Both the position numbers and the translations under genes were made by a program. Source: Onchocerca volvulus (Eukaryota > Nematoda > Chromadorea > Rhabditida > Onchocercidae). Taken from it: a stretch of 64,000 nt of DNA. The stretch spans positions 13,517,208 to 13,581,207 of the forward strand of contig HG738138.1 in assembly GCA_000499405.2 (NCBI GenBank), read 5' to 3'. Positions within the stretch are counted from its first letter, which is position 1. Every line of letters starts with the position of its first letter. This document shows positions 13,101 to 24,488 of this stretch, piece by piece. Below the pieces are notes generated by a model. It was not told the origin of the DNA, did not search any database, and worked only from the letters and a program-made list of their open reading frames with translations.

Positions 13101-16100
13101 CATATGCGATAATATGAAAAATCTGTTTGCGAGCTTAGCATAGGATTCGCATGTCCTGAAACGTATAATCCAGCGGATCATATCATTAAAACGTTGTCCA
13201 TCACGCAAGATGAGCGAGAATTCCAGGAAAGAGTAAATGTAAGTGTCTCAATCGCGCTTGATAAATTTAACTAAATTTCATACTGCCTAAGTTTTTGATT
13301 GTAATCGAAAATTGAAATTTGTAAAAATTGTAATAGCGGTAAAGCTTTTAAAATTGAGAGCAGTGTTTCAATTACTTAGCTTATTTTTATTTGAAGAGAG
13401 CTTTTTTGGTAAGAAAAATTGATCTTTTTTTCACTGTGAATTCTGAGCATTTTTCAGATCTTACATGAAAAGTTTTTAATGTCCAGATTCAAAGCTTATA
13501 ACTGAAAGAAAATATGTTATTTATCACAATTGATCTTTGAAGCTCGATTCTTGACTTCAAAACTGTATAAATTACAATTGATACAAAGGAATTTGAAAAA
13601 TATATTTGATTTAATTCGCATGAAATGCTTTCATAGTAAATTTGCAGAAAATTCGAACCAAATTTGAGAAATCAACTTTTGGCGTAATGTTATACAAAGA
13701 GTCGCATGGACAGGAGTCTTCACAGAAAGTGATCGGAAATAAGGACTTGAAAAAGAAAAAAATGTGAGTTTATTAATGAGAAATTAAGAAATTAGAGAAA
13801 GAACGACGACATGCTTGGATACAATGCTAGGTTAGTTCCTCAAAATATATTAGTTCCTAAGCAAATAAGTGTATGGCTGTACTTGCACACACTTGCGCAT
13901 CTTTGTCATATACGAATGAAACGGATAATATTAGGTTTACGATCATGAATCCACTTTTTTTATTATTATGAAAAATTATTTCCAAAACGATTTCCAAATT
14001 TGATTCCATTATTTGATCCTAACCCTAATTTATTTGCTTGTTTATTTACAAACTTATTTATGCATTAAGCCTTCAAATCAAAGCGAATTTTAAGGTATGC
14101 GGTCTCGTTTTTATCCCAATTTCGAATTCTTGTGCGGCGTTCTTTTCTGACAAGAATGCGCGATCCACTACTGCTGAAAGTGAAACTCATTCAAGTCATC
14201 GTGAGTCTAATTACTTCGAGAATTCGAAGAGAAACATATTTTTTTCTGTCAAGGAAAATGGATACAAGCAAACGCTAATGTGCAAAGTTGGAAGATACGC
14301 TGAAGTGATGAAATATCGTGGCGGACTGAAACGTTTATATCGCCTAATAAAGGGATTTCGGACAATATTTGCATTACTTCTCCACCGTCTGACAATCAAT
14401 TTAAATTTGGTGCAATATTCATTTAAATTTTCAAAAATTTGAGGTTACTGCATTGATCATTGGAATAGTAAATTTTCAAACACAAATAACTGGTCTAACT
14501 ATAATGAATTTGGAAGGTATGCTATATAATACCATACGTGACATGAACTTCATTTTCCTCTTTCCATCCATCAATGTTAGTTTTTTATCTCTATCAAATT
14601 TTATTTTTTGAATATTTAACCTTTAGTCAATGTTTTTGTTACTGTTAATGAGCATAGGTGATAAAAAAAATTTTGATGATTTATGCACTAAATTCATCGC
14701 CATTCATCCAAATTATTCATTACTTTATTAAAATTTTAAATGCGACATTCTTCTCTGACCCTTTGAAAATTATAGCATTAATTCATGTTGCAGGTAATTA
14801 CGTCGGAATTACCGATATTTTTACGTGAACATTGTTGTGCAAGAATTTATAGTGCTTCTGCTTATTATCTGGCAAAATCAATTGCTGAAGTTTTATCTTC
14901 AAAATTTCAAAAATTTCAGGAAAAATACTAAATTGAAACAAACAAATTATCATAAGTTTTAATTGTTGCAGGTACCAGAATATACGATACTTCCATTTTG
15001 CTATGCAATTATTGTGTACTTCATGAGTGGTAAGTAAAAATTTCTGTTGAAAATTCAATTAATGAATCAGGAAAAATTCCTCTACTTATTGCTTCTATAA
15101 TGTAAGAGATCATTTTATAGACTTGGGCAAACCCGTAAACTACTAACGATCTTATAGATATTTAATATCAATAAAAGCAACTGACTATAATTAAATTCAT
15201 AATGATCCATAAATATTTCATTTTAAATCTAAATTCCAATCGCCCTTTAATTTACAGGACTTTATTTAGCAGTAAAAGCGTTTGTTATTTATTGCTCAGT
15301 AACAATTGTAGTGACAAATTTAGCAATTTCAATTGGTAAGTTGCTTACTGACTTTTCAAAGAATACTTTGAAGTACAGAATTCGAAATTTATGGTTTTCA
15401 AGTTTTAGACCGTGAGGGATTTGAATGTATTTAAACAAATTTAAAATTACTTTGGAATTTGGAAAGATGAAATTTGGAACATTTTATAAAATATTCATAG
15501 TACTTCACTGCTGGGTCTATTGTTCAGCAGAATTTAGGGGTTAATCGAAGTTTACTTCCAAACAAGACATAAAAGATTATTCTCAAAAGAATCACAGTAT
15601 CAATAATCGAATCGATCTATAAACATTTCAAGTTCTAGAGTTCGAAATTTTAAATTAAAATTTCTTAACTCATTGCTATAGCTAAATTATTCTGTCAGCC
15701 TATGCTGGTGCCTGCATTTTTGGAGAAGACAGCCTGGCTCTCATCTACATGCCTTGCTTTATCTTACCAAACTTGGTATTCGGTGGCTTCTATATCAGTT
15801 TCCATTCTATTCCTATTTATTATCAGTTTATATCATACATATCCTGGTTTCGATTTGGTTTTGAAGCATTGCAAGTGAATCAGTGGCTCAATTACAAAAC
15901 GATACCTGGTAAACTATGATCTTCCCGTGATCCTCTCTCCGCCGTATATCAACAAAGCTTATATCATTACAATTATTTCATGCACAAGAAAATCTTACTA
16001 TATGGACCTTATAGCGCATGCCATTCGCTCATGGACTAATTCGAAAGTTAATTTTGAAGTAGTGGCAAAACTTTGGAAAAGCAGAATTATTTGTGCATAA

Positions 16101-16599
16101 ATAGTATTATCGAAGTCCCCACTCATCTTACTAAATAAGGACCCTAATCTTTGAAAAGCAATGATATTTCCCCTCATCTTCATCTCTAATTTTTCCCAAT
16201 GGAATTTATAATTAGAACAGATTATATTCCAAATTATCGATTCTGTTCTTATAATATTCATGAAATTACGCTTCATTATTTATGACCAGTGTATAAATGC
16301 GAAATCTCCGAAATTCATGTCAAAAAAATCTTGTGTGTATTGCTAGCTGTACGTATTGTTATCTTCCACCAAAATCTCAATATTTGCTTTCAGGATGCGA
16401 AGATGATGCAACCGAGGTAGCTAATTCGATAACCAATTATTGCCCAGCATTCTCGGGGAAAGGTCTGCTGGTACGCCGAGGAATGGGGACTTCAGAAATC
16501 GTTATTCTTATTAATTTAGCCATCCTATTTGTTATGCTAATTGGCTTTCGAATTATTGGCTTAGTTGCATTACTTCTAAGAGTTCGATTAACTAAATAA
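10159..16599 (+). CDS. White-like ABCG half-transporter, frameshifted in this sequence
   Basis: Exons: 10159-10284, 10509-10557, 10719-10786, 11220-11341, 11590-11661, 12044-12142, 12339-12505, 12865-12936, 13139-13238, 13648-13763, about 14057-14575, 14794-14889, 14972-15029, 15258-15335, 15699-15908 and 16394-16599. The nucleotide-binding domain comes first, as in ABCG: Walker A GSSGTGKT across two introns, Q-loop [19 protein letters not shown], signature GISCGESKR, Walker [15 protein letters not shown], and switch [18 protein letters not shown] and six-helix membrane-domain landmarks ([27 protein letters not shown]) follow. ABCG half-transporters dimerise to export lipids or pigment precursors. 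Oddities: the signature has Cys for the usual Gly, and one extra base near 14433-14437 breaks the frame between KFSK and VTALIIG. The first coding exon, and the stretch between 13763 and 14300, are uncertain. It may be a pseudogene or hold an assembly error. Confidence 0.85.
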
Positions 16600-16954
16600 T
16601 TTAATCACTTAGTTGCTTTTATTGCTCAATTTATTCTATGCATAAAATGCTTGAAATATTTCGAACTAAGTTTATTTTTTATAATATGATAAAATTGCTG
16701 GACGTTTGCAATTGTCGATGTTTATTTTTGGTCGTGACAAAATTTTAGGGGTAAATTCTGCTTTTCAGTTCTCACAGGTTTCTTCAGTTTTCTTGTTTCT
16801 CTCATTTAGAAAACGAACGTCAAACTTGGGTTAACAAACTTTTATTATGATAAATTTGTTAATACATCAACGAACACAGCAGTTACATCAGCAATGCAAT
16901 TTCGATCATATCAAAGGGGCAATTTTCACGACGATAACATGATACGACGAAAAA

Positions 16955-17170
16955 AAGGGGGATTTTATAACGCATATAAAAAGAAAACCAAATACTCGAG
17001 CTGGACCATCCAACCGAGCCCGTTGATACCCATCGTTTGAAATGATTTTTGTGCTCAGGATCCTCCTCTTCTTCGTAGATGGAGGATCCTGATACAATTT
17101 TGGGCCACAAGAAAGCTCTTTTGTTTACGCATGAGAATGCGCCTGTGTTAGCGCATGATAAAAATGAGGT
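16955..17170 (+). repeat. Dispersed repeat related to the 49.5-49.9 kb repeat
   Basis: Two blocks match the tandem units inside the Helitron. One is a CTCGAGCTGGACC..CCGAGCCCGTTGA block, against CCCGAGTCGGAGC..CGCTCCCGTTGACA. The other is GCGCCTGTGTTAGCGCATGAT, split here as gcgcctgtgttagcg and catgat, against gcgcctttgttagcg and cgtgat. Order and orientation are the same in both places. The element type is unknown; it could be a small non-autonomous element. Confidence 0.55.
17055..17092. repeat. 12-bp perfect hairpin
   Basis: TCAGGATCCTCC (17055-17066) and its exact reverse complement GGAGGATCCTGA (17081-17092) flank a 14-base loop. It lies inside the dispersed repeat, whose Helitron copies do not obviously contain it. 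Confidence 0.7.
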
Positions 17171-18005
17171 CTTTTTTAAAGCTCATTGACTTAATGGGCA
17201 AAAAATGGTTTCACAATCTACACTACAGCAGATACGCATTGTTAAATTTAAACAAAAGAATCACTGATTCTATTCTTTTATCGTCGCGATTTCAGCGACA
17301 GCAACTAACAAAGTGCTTCAAAGAGATTTTCAGTCCAGTGCTACAAGGGTCTCTGCTCGTCTATTAATAAATATTTGCAAGGCATGAGGTGTCTGTCTCA
17401 GATTCGTGTTAATATTGTACTTGCTATCTTTAATATGTATATGATTTTATGAGTAACGAATAATGATGGCAAGCAGAAAGTAAATTTGATACAAATTTCA
17501 GTGTGTACAATTTGAAGGAAAGTGATAATACGCAATTGAAATTTGCATCACTAATTAATGAAGACAAAAATTCGCATTAAGTCCGGATGAACAAAAATGA
17601 AAAAATATGAAATATGAATATTCTAATTTATGTGTGCGATATGAAATATGAATAATCTAATTTGATGAGAATATTCAATTAATAATCATTACAGACCATT
17701 AACAGTATATAAATAAGTCGTTTGAAACAAAAATTTCATTCTTCATAATCGTTGAGATTGAGCGAGGTCGTGATTTCATGGTGACATTCATGGGATCCAC
17801 TCATTTTTCAAATCATTCACACTGATGACTCCTTATTCATTAATTATTTACGTGCAATTGAGGGATTGGCCTATTTCGATAATATTCAGTAAAACCAAAT
17901 TGCTGTGCTTCCCTGATATTTACCCTTCTCTGATATTAATGTAAAAAAGAATGTAAATAGCAGTATAAAATCAATAAACTGTATTGATTTAAATTAAGGA
18001 ATATT

Positions 18006-21000
18006 ATGGTAGATAAAACATTAGCAGATGAACAATATTATCATGGGTTGCTACCACGTGAAGACATCAAAATGATGTTACGTAATAATGGAGAATTCAT
18101 CGTTCGAACGACGGAACCTATTGCCGGACAGCCACGTGCTTTTGTCATATCCGTTATGGTATCGGAAGAAAAAGAGGAACTTGGGGTATGGTTCTGGTCC
18201 CCTTTTATCAACTATCAGCTTATATCATATTGTTTTCTGATGAAGGAATGGAAGCTAAAAAGTTCAAAATACTTGACAAAGCTTCTTAAAAACTGGAGAT
18301 GGGCATAAAATAATTTAAATTCCGTCCAACTTTGCAATCCTCTCTTCAACATAGCTTTGAAACTCATCGTTAAGTTAGCACATTTTCAAAAGCGTCAAGA
18401 AAGTATTGGCAAGAACTATCGATTAATATTCGAGAAATCTGCATGAATTTTATTTTACATGTTCTAAACGTTTGATCACTTAACGATAGTTTGGCACAGC
18501 AGTGACTGAGAAGTGAGAGATGATTTCAAATTCAATAATACATCACTCTCTTTTCCTGTTTGATCAAAATTCCTTCCTCCTACCAATTAGCCAGTTCTGC
18601 ATATTTAGATTCAATGTTTACAAATTTCTGTTTAGAAATTTTAAAAAGCCGAGGCAAAAATCGAAATTTAGATTAAACATTATGTGATACAACGCACTCC
18701 GACCGGTAAATACACAATCGAGAAATATGGCTTTGATAGCGTGCCTGAAATGATTAATTTTCATCTAAATAAACATGAAAGTTTGGTGAGGAATGCCGAG
18801 GTATTTCTAACTACGCCGGTATTACGTCAGACTTGGGAGTTACATCACGAGGATGTGGAACCGACCAAGAAACTAGGCGAAGGAGCTTTCGGTGAAGTAC
18901 ACCTCGGACGTCTGCGACTTCGAAATGGCCGAAAAGTTGATGTCGCTATTAAATTGGTATTTGTGACATTTTGAAATCATTTTCTATCATAATAATACTA
19001 TATCTTTTAATATTTAATTCAGAGAAATTGTTATGCGTAATAATTTTTTGCATTTTCATCTGGTGATGACTATTGATCAGTTTTATTTCTCAGGCCAAGT
19101 TAGAAGCGCTTACTAAAGAACAGATCAAGGAAATCATGAAGGAAGCTCGTCTGCACAGAACATTCGATCATCCGAATGTATGCAAATGTTACGGCGTAGC
19201 TGCTGGCCAAGAACCCTTAATGATCGTCATGGAATTGGTAAACTTAAGAATTGATGGACATCTTTCCATCGATTTAATTCATTTTTTTTCGGTGAATAAG
19301 AAAATTTAGATCTGACAATCATTATATTTGATAGTCTTGAAACATTCCTTTTAGTTTCATGTCCTCAGTCTAGCTCACAAACTTGAAATTTTTGATAAAA
19401 GCAGCAATTTGTTTTAGGCAAATAAGGGTGCACTGGATTCCTATCTACAAAAAAATCAAGTCTCGGTGGAGCAAAAGATGGATATGTGTTTGGGAGCATC
19501 TTGGGGACTTGAATATCTACATGCTAAGCCAGTTTTACATCGTGATATCGCTGCACGAAACTGTCTTTTTGGTGATAATAAGGTGCTTAATTAGCTTTAA
19601 CAACAATTAAATCGGAAAAACAGCAGAGATTCATTTGCTGTCCGACTAAAACTTTCGGGAAAATGAAGAGAATAATATTGCTGGTGCAAAGAGAACATAT
19701 TGATATTGCTAGTATGAGGTGGAAGACTTACGAAAACTGAACTGATATCCATGGAGTGGAATGAATGACTCATTACAGACTTCGTGAAATTTGCAGAAAG
19801 TAATGTGCTATAGTTGGTAATTTTAGATAAAAATAAGTGATTTTGGATTAACACGTGAAGGGACCGTGTACCAAATGGATCCAAGAAAACGAGTTCCGAT
19901 CAGATGGCTAGCACCAGAAACACTGCGTACAGCTATGTACACACAAAAAACGGATGTGTTCAGCTATGGAATTATGTGTTGGGAGATTTTCGCAAATGGT
20001 CAGGAACCTTATCCTGGTTTCACTGTCGCTGAGGTTAATGTCCGGGTAGGTTTCTACGACTGAATCTTCCATTTATCCCAGAAACAATGACAAACTGAGA
20101 GTGACAAGAACAGCAAGAGTTAAGGATATGAACAGTGATAAATCTCGGACCTAATGTTGAATATTTGTAATAGAAACCCGTTTTTGAAATATAAAATGCA
20201 ACTTGGCTTAAAAACATGGTGATCTAATGTTGCTTAAGGCAATTTAAAATGCAAGAAGAGAATTTAGGTTAAAGAAGGTTATCGTATGCCACTGCCTGAA
20301 TACATACCGCTTGAAATGCGCCGAGTCATAGAAGTAAAGTGTTGGTCAGATAATCCGAACGATCGATGGACAATGGCCGAAATTTCTAGAAATCTTCAAC
20401 GAATCACCGGCACACCTCGTCCTAACTTCGCTGCGGTTAATTTAAAATGAAATAAAATTTTGAAGATCAAATGTGAAGTCTGATTTCAGTTTGGTTAAAT
20501 ATTTTTTTTTTTTTAGTAATATCCTGAAGAATAGAATTGTTAATTTGCGTATTTAGGGAAGAAAATATTTGGATGTTGAAAAAAATCACTGTCCCTTCAG
20601 TTAGATGATGTAAGAAAAGGGAGAGGAAGCATTTCCTCACTACTTATAGAATTACGATCTGAGTTGAGAAATTCAGAAGCGTGATTTAGAAGATTTAATT
20701 ATGAATCATACTGAAGTATTTGTCATCATTTCATTTTAATTTTTCGCTTCTCTTTCTTATGTTTATTGCTCTGTTAAAAGTTCTTACTCTTTTGTCCTAA
20801 ATTAGAAGTTTAGAAGGCTAGAACATCTTCTTAATCCTATAAATGATGCAATGAGATAGTTGCAATAGTAAGATAATAATTCTGTGCAATGATACTAACG
20901 ATAATAGTGATAATGAGAACGGTGCCGGATTTTTAATGGTGATAATAAGGATAATCATGAATAGTGGTATGATGATATTAGTGATAATGATAATATTGGC

Positions 21001-21184
21001 CCGGTGAAGCTAATGATTAAAATTTTCTTTTTTCAAAATATATCTTTTTTTTTTTAAGCAGCAGCAGCAACAACAACAACAGGATGAATTAGCGCAACCG
21101 GAAGGAGTTGAGAAGAAGAAAAAAAGTATGATGAAGCCAAAACAGAGGAAAAGTAAACATAAAAGTGCCAAACACAGAGATTAA
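18006..21184 (+). CDS. Fer-type SH2 + tyrosine kinase (short nematode form)
   Basis: Seven exons give about 428 residues: 18006-18185, 18672-18956, 19094-19237, 19418-19582, 19827-20045, 20268-20435 and 21059-21184. The SH2 domain opens with [10 protein letters not shown] and keeps the phosphotyrosine pocket as [10 protein letters not shown]. The kinase domain shows [17 protein letters not shown], a conserved Glu in [31 protein letters not shown] and WSDNPNDRW. All catalytic residues are present, so it should be active. The small SH2-first layout without an F-BAR region fits the large nematode Fer-like set, several members of which act in the germ line. The last exon adds a run of eight Gln and a very Lys-rich tail. 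If its weak donor (gttaat at 20436) is not used, the protein stops at 20450 instead. The start at 18006 begins an open frame directly ahead of the SH2 fold. Confidence 0.9.
20860..21000 (+). repeat. Degenerate GATAAT/GATGAT low-complexity tract
   Basis: Repeated gataat, gatgat and gataatgat words fill this part of the kinase gene's last intron. A shorter, similar tract occurs at about 10650-10700 in an ABCG intron. Both look like decayed trinucleotide or hexanucleotide microsatellites. Confidence 0.5.
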
Positions 21185-24100
21185 AATATTTCAATATAAA
21201 TTTTAATTGATAAAATTCAGATGACGCATTAATCGTATACAAACATGCTTTCTGCCAACAACTGCAACCAATTTATATTTTGCTGGCTTGATGGATATAT
21301 TAGAACATATTTCGTTTAATTTGTTTTACATGTTCAGACATTTCTGATTTTGGAATGGCAACAAAATGATATTTCTGTCTCTTTCTTTCCCATCATTTTG
21401 GAGTTAGAAAATACATTGTTCCATTTTAAAATGCAAATAATGCATGTAATATTTTCTGCAATCAAAAAATCGATGATATCACTAATTGCCTTATGTTCCA
21501 AAAAAAGCAGCCATGCGTTGGGAGAAAATTAATGAGATGAAAACAAAAGAATTATTGCACGGTTAGATAAAGGATATTTCCAAATCTTTCGAAAAAGGAA
21601 GTCTTTCTACATCTATCACATTTGAAATCTGGAATTCTCAAGGCTTAATGCAGCTGATTATTATTTCTAAATTTTTTCATCATTTACCAACTGAAGAGCA
21701 AATTATAACAGTTTGTGCCATTTAATCGTCTTCATTTCCGTAAGTGTCCAAGCGGCTCTCACTTCTGAAGCATTTATCTTCGGCAAGTTCCACGTCATTT
21801 ATGTATTTGTGCATCGAATGTAGATGACTTATCACGATGAAATGATTTTGATCACTTTAGCTTTACAATATTTTTTGCATTTATGAATGTTGAAAATGAG
21901 AGCTAATTAATCAAGGCTGTTATTTCAATCACATTTCCAGTCTTTAAGCTGACAACAGACGAATAAACCAGAATTCCATTTTGTATTTTGTGCCACGATC
22001 TTTTGCATTTTGTTAAATTAATTCAGAGTTTTTTTATTCTAATGTCAACTTCCCTTCACCTCAAACAAAGGCTCATCTCCTCAGTAAGATTTATTTTCTC
22101 TTCCGGAAACAACGAATGCAATTTTTTACTGCTATTTGTAAAAGACCTAGAGTTTCATGCGCAATGTAATTGCAAAATCACTCAATGTTCGATAGTTACT
22201 AATCATATCAGAAAATTAGAGCTTCTTTACATGTCTAAATATTTGGACACATAACAGTTTGTTCTGCATATTTGATGATCCAATTGGGCCTAAGACTGGG
22301 CTTATAATGCATCTATTCCACGTCGTATTTTCCCTTTCTTGCCCTATAGTCCACGAAGACCTACTTTATTTTTAATAATTATTCACTGCAGTATGAAATG
22401 TTTATATCCCTACAGCAATATTAATAAAACAAGCCAATGAAAATTTGCGATATGTCTGTAAATTAAGATGATAACTGATGTTATGTTTTTTAAAAGTATC
22501 ACAGCAAACCAGAAGTACTGAAGATCAAGTGCAGCAATGGAACAAAAAGTTACATTTTCTTCGATAAGGAATGACCAGCGAACTGATCTGATGTTATCTT
22601 TTACCGTGAAATCTATCCCACAAATGTTTTAATAGTCTTTTAGTGACAAGCTCTCACATTTCGTTCTTCCTTCCCTTATCACTTTTCCTTTTCAAATTTA
22701 CCTTAGTTTCATAAACAGTTTAAGAAGACATTTTTCGATTTCCTTGGCTCATCTATTTCCGTATTCGATAACATAAATTGTAGTGTTGGATTAACAGCTT
22801 TAAACATAATGGGGGACTTGAAGAGCTGAACAGTGTATGTCAGTATCACTTCCAAGCTGCAAAAGTTAAAATTTTGACGGCAATTCAGACAGTTGATTTA
22901 TTTCTGGAATTTCAGGAGAAAAAGAAACTTGAAAATGAAACTTGAAAATTACGTATTTTTTTTCAACGTAAACATTGAATTTTAAATATGTACAGTTGAT
23001 TCACAATTCAGATCACATAGGAATTTTGTTCACCTGGCCAGGTTTCCAAATCGATCGGTAATCTCATACCTAGTAACTTTGGTAAGCCTTATTCTGATTT
23101 TTTTTACTTGTTGCACCAGGCAGTTTCGGCGGACCTAATTTCCCATCTGATCTCCTAGTAACTCAAGTTTCAAACTGCTGTGATTTCTGCATAAACGTAA
23201 CATGAAATTAAAGAAATGTTATAAAGCATACTAGGAGTTTCGCGTTTTTCCACTAAAAAAACATGATAACTGGAGAATTAAATCAAATTCTATTATCTCT
23301 TAGAATTCTTTTTTAAAAAATGGATAATTAAGAAATAATGGGTCGATATTTTGTGCGATTATTACGAGCCAAATGAATGAATCTAATTCGAAGCCACAGG
23401 TGGAATCATTATCCACACTGTAAAGACAGTATTAACCATCCTATCCATGAGCCAGAGGGCTATTAATGAATTATGACTTGGAAGATATAAACGTAAAATG
23501 AAGTTAAATCCGTAGTTCATGATCACTACAACAAATGTTTTATTTTAACTGCTTCGCACAAAAATTAAAAGACAGTTCATTAAGCAATTCCTTTAACACA
23601 AATGATCCAAGATTAGGAGAAAAGAGGTATGAAATGAGCACATCAGAATAAAAGAGGTGTGAGTTAATAAATCCAAAATGCATTTAACAGAAAACACTAA
23701 TTAAGATGTAACTAATTTCGCATAGAATTATCCGTCTCATACAACGAGAATGTTTTAGCAAATAGTTAAACTTCCAAATATTCTTTCTTTATTTCTTAAA
23801 ACTAAATAACTCAAGTAAACCTGATCTGGACGCATTTCAAAAAAGTATGGCAAAGTTTATCATTCTTTGTAAAAAATTCAAAAAACAAGCCAGTCAAAAG
23901 CTTAATAATGGAATGAATAAGGTAAACTGAATAAAGTTTTTTCTTTCGATATGTTATTGAGAGTTAATAAGAAACTGTATCGCCATTTTCCAGTTAGCTA
24001 CTGCATATCAATCTACCCGAGGAAATAAGCAAGCACTTTTCAACTACTTCAGTTAAGATAGATTGATAGAGAGTAAAAACTTTCCGTTGTTGAATTGAAT

Positions 24101-24488
24101 TATAATAAAGGTAAAGTCACTTACGTTTAAGAATAGTGAATTTAGAAGGATGGTTAAAATTCTGTTATCAAAAAATTTTCAGTATGTGTCCAATGTACAG
24201 CTAGTAATACATCTCTTCGAAATTTCAAGTGAGCCGAATGTGTTCTATCTGATATATTAGATCAAATTTGAAAATCTTCCGAAAAAATTTGATAGAGCAA
24301 AAAAGTTAGAATATAATGCTTAGACAAAATTAAAACTTATGGAAGTCGCACAATTCTGAATTAAAGCTAAAATTTGAATAGCAAACCATTCTTCCTGCAA
24401 AATTATTGTTTGATCCTTAAAATCAACACGATATTGCAGAATTCATAATGATGCATTAAAAATCACATTTACCGTCAACAAATTCTTC
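21185..24488. other. Intergenic, convergent between kinase and Rh genes
   Basis: The two genes converge here, so both 3' UTRs lie in this 3.3 kb. The open frames at 21350-21532 and 21988-22254 show no family motif, splice context or codon character of a gene. No repeat or RNA gene was recognised. Confidence 0.4.

Larger units (their letters stand above)
16600..18005. other. Intergenic with dispersed-repeat copy
   Basis: This stretch separates the ABCG gene from the kinase gene on the same strand. Apart from the repeat at about 16955-17170 and the hairpin inside it, it is plain AT-rich sequence. It presumably holds the ABCG 3' UTR and the kinase promoter. Confidence 0.4.
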
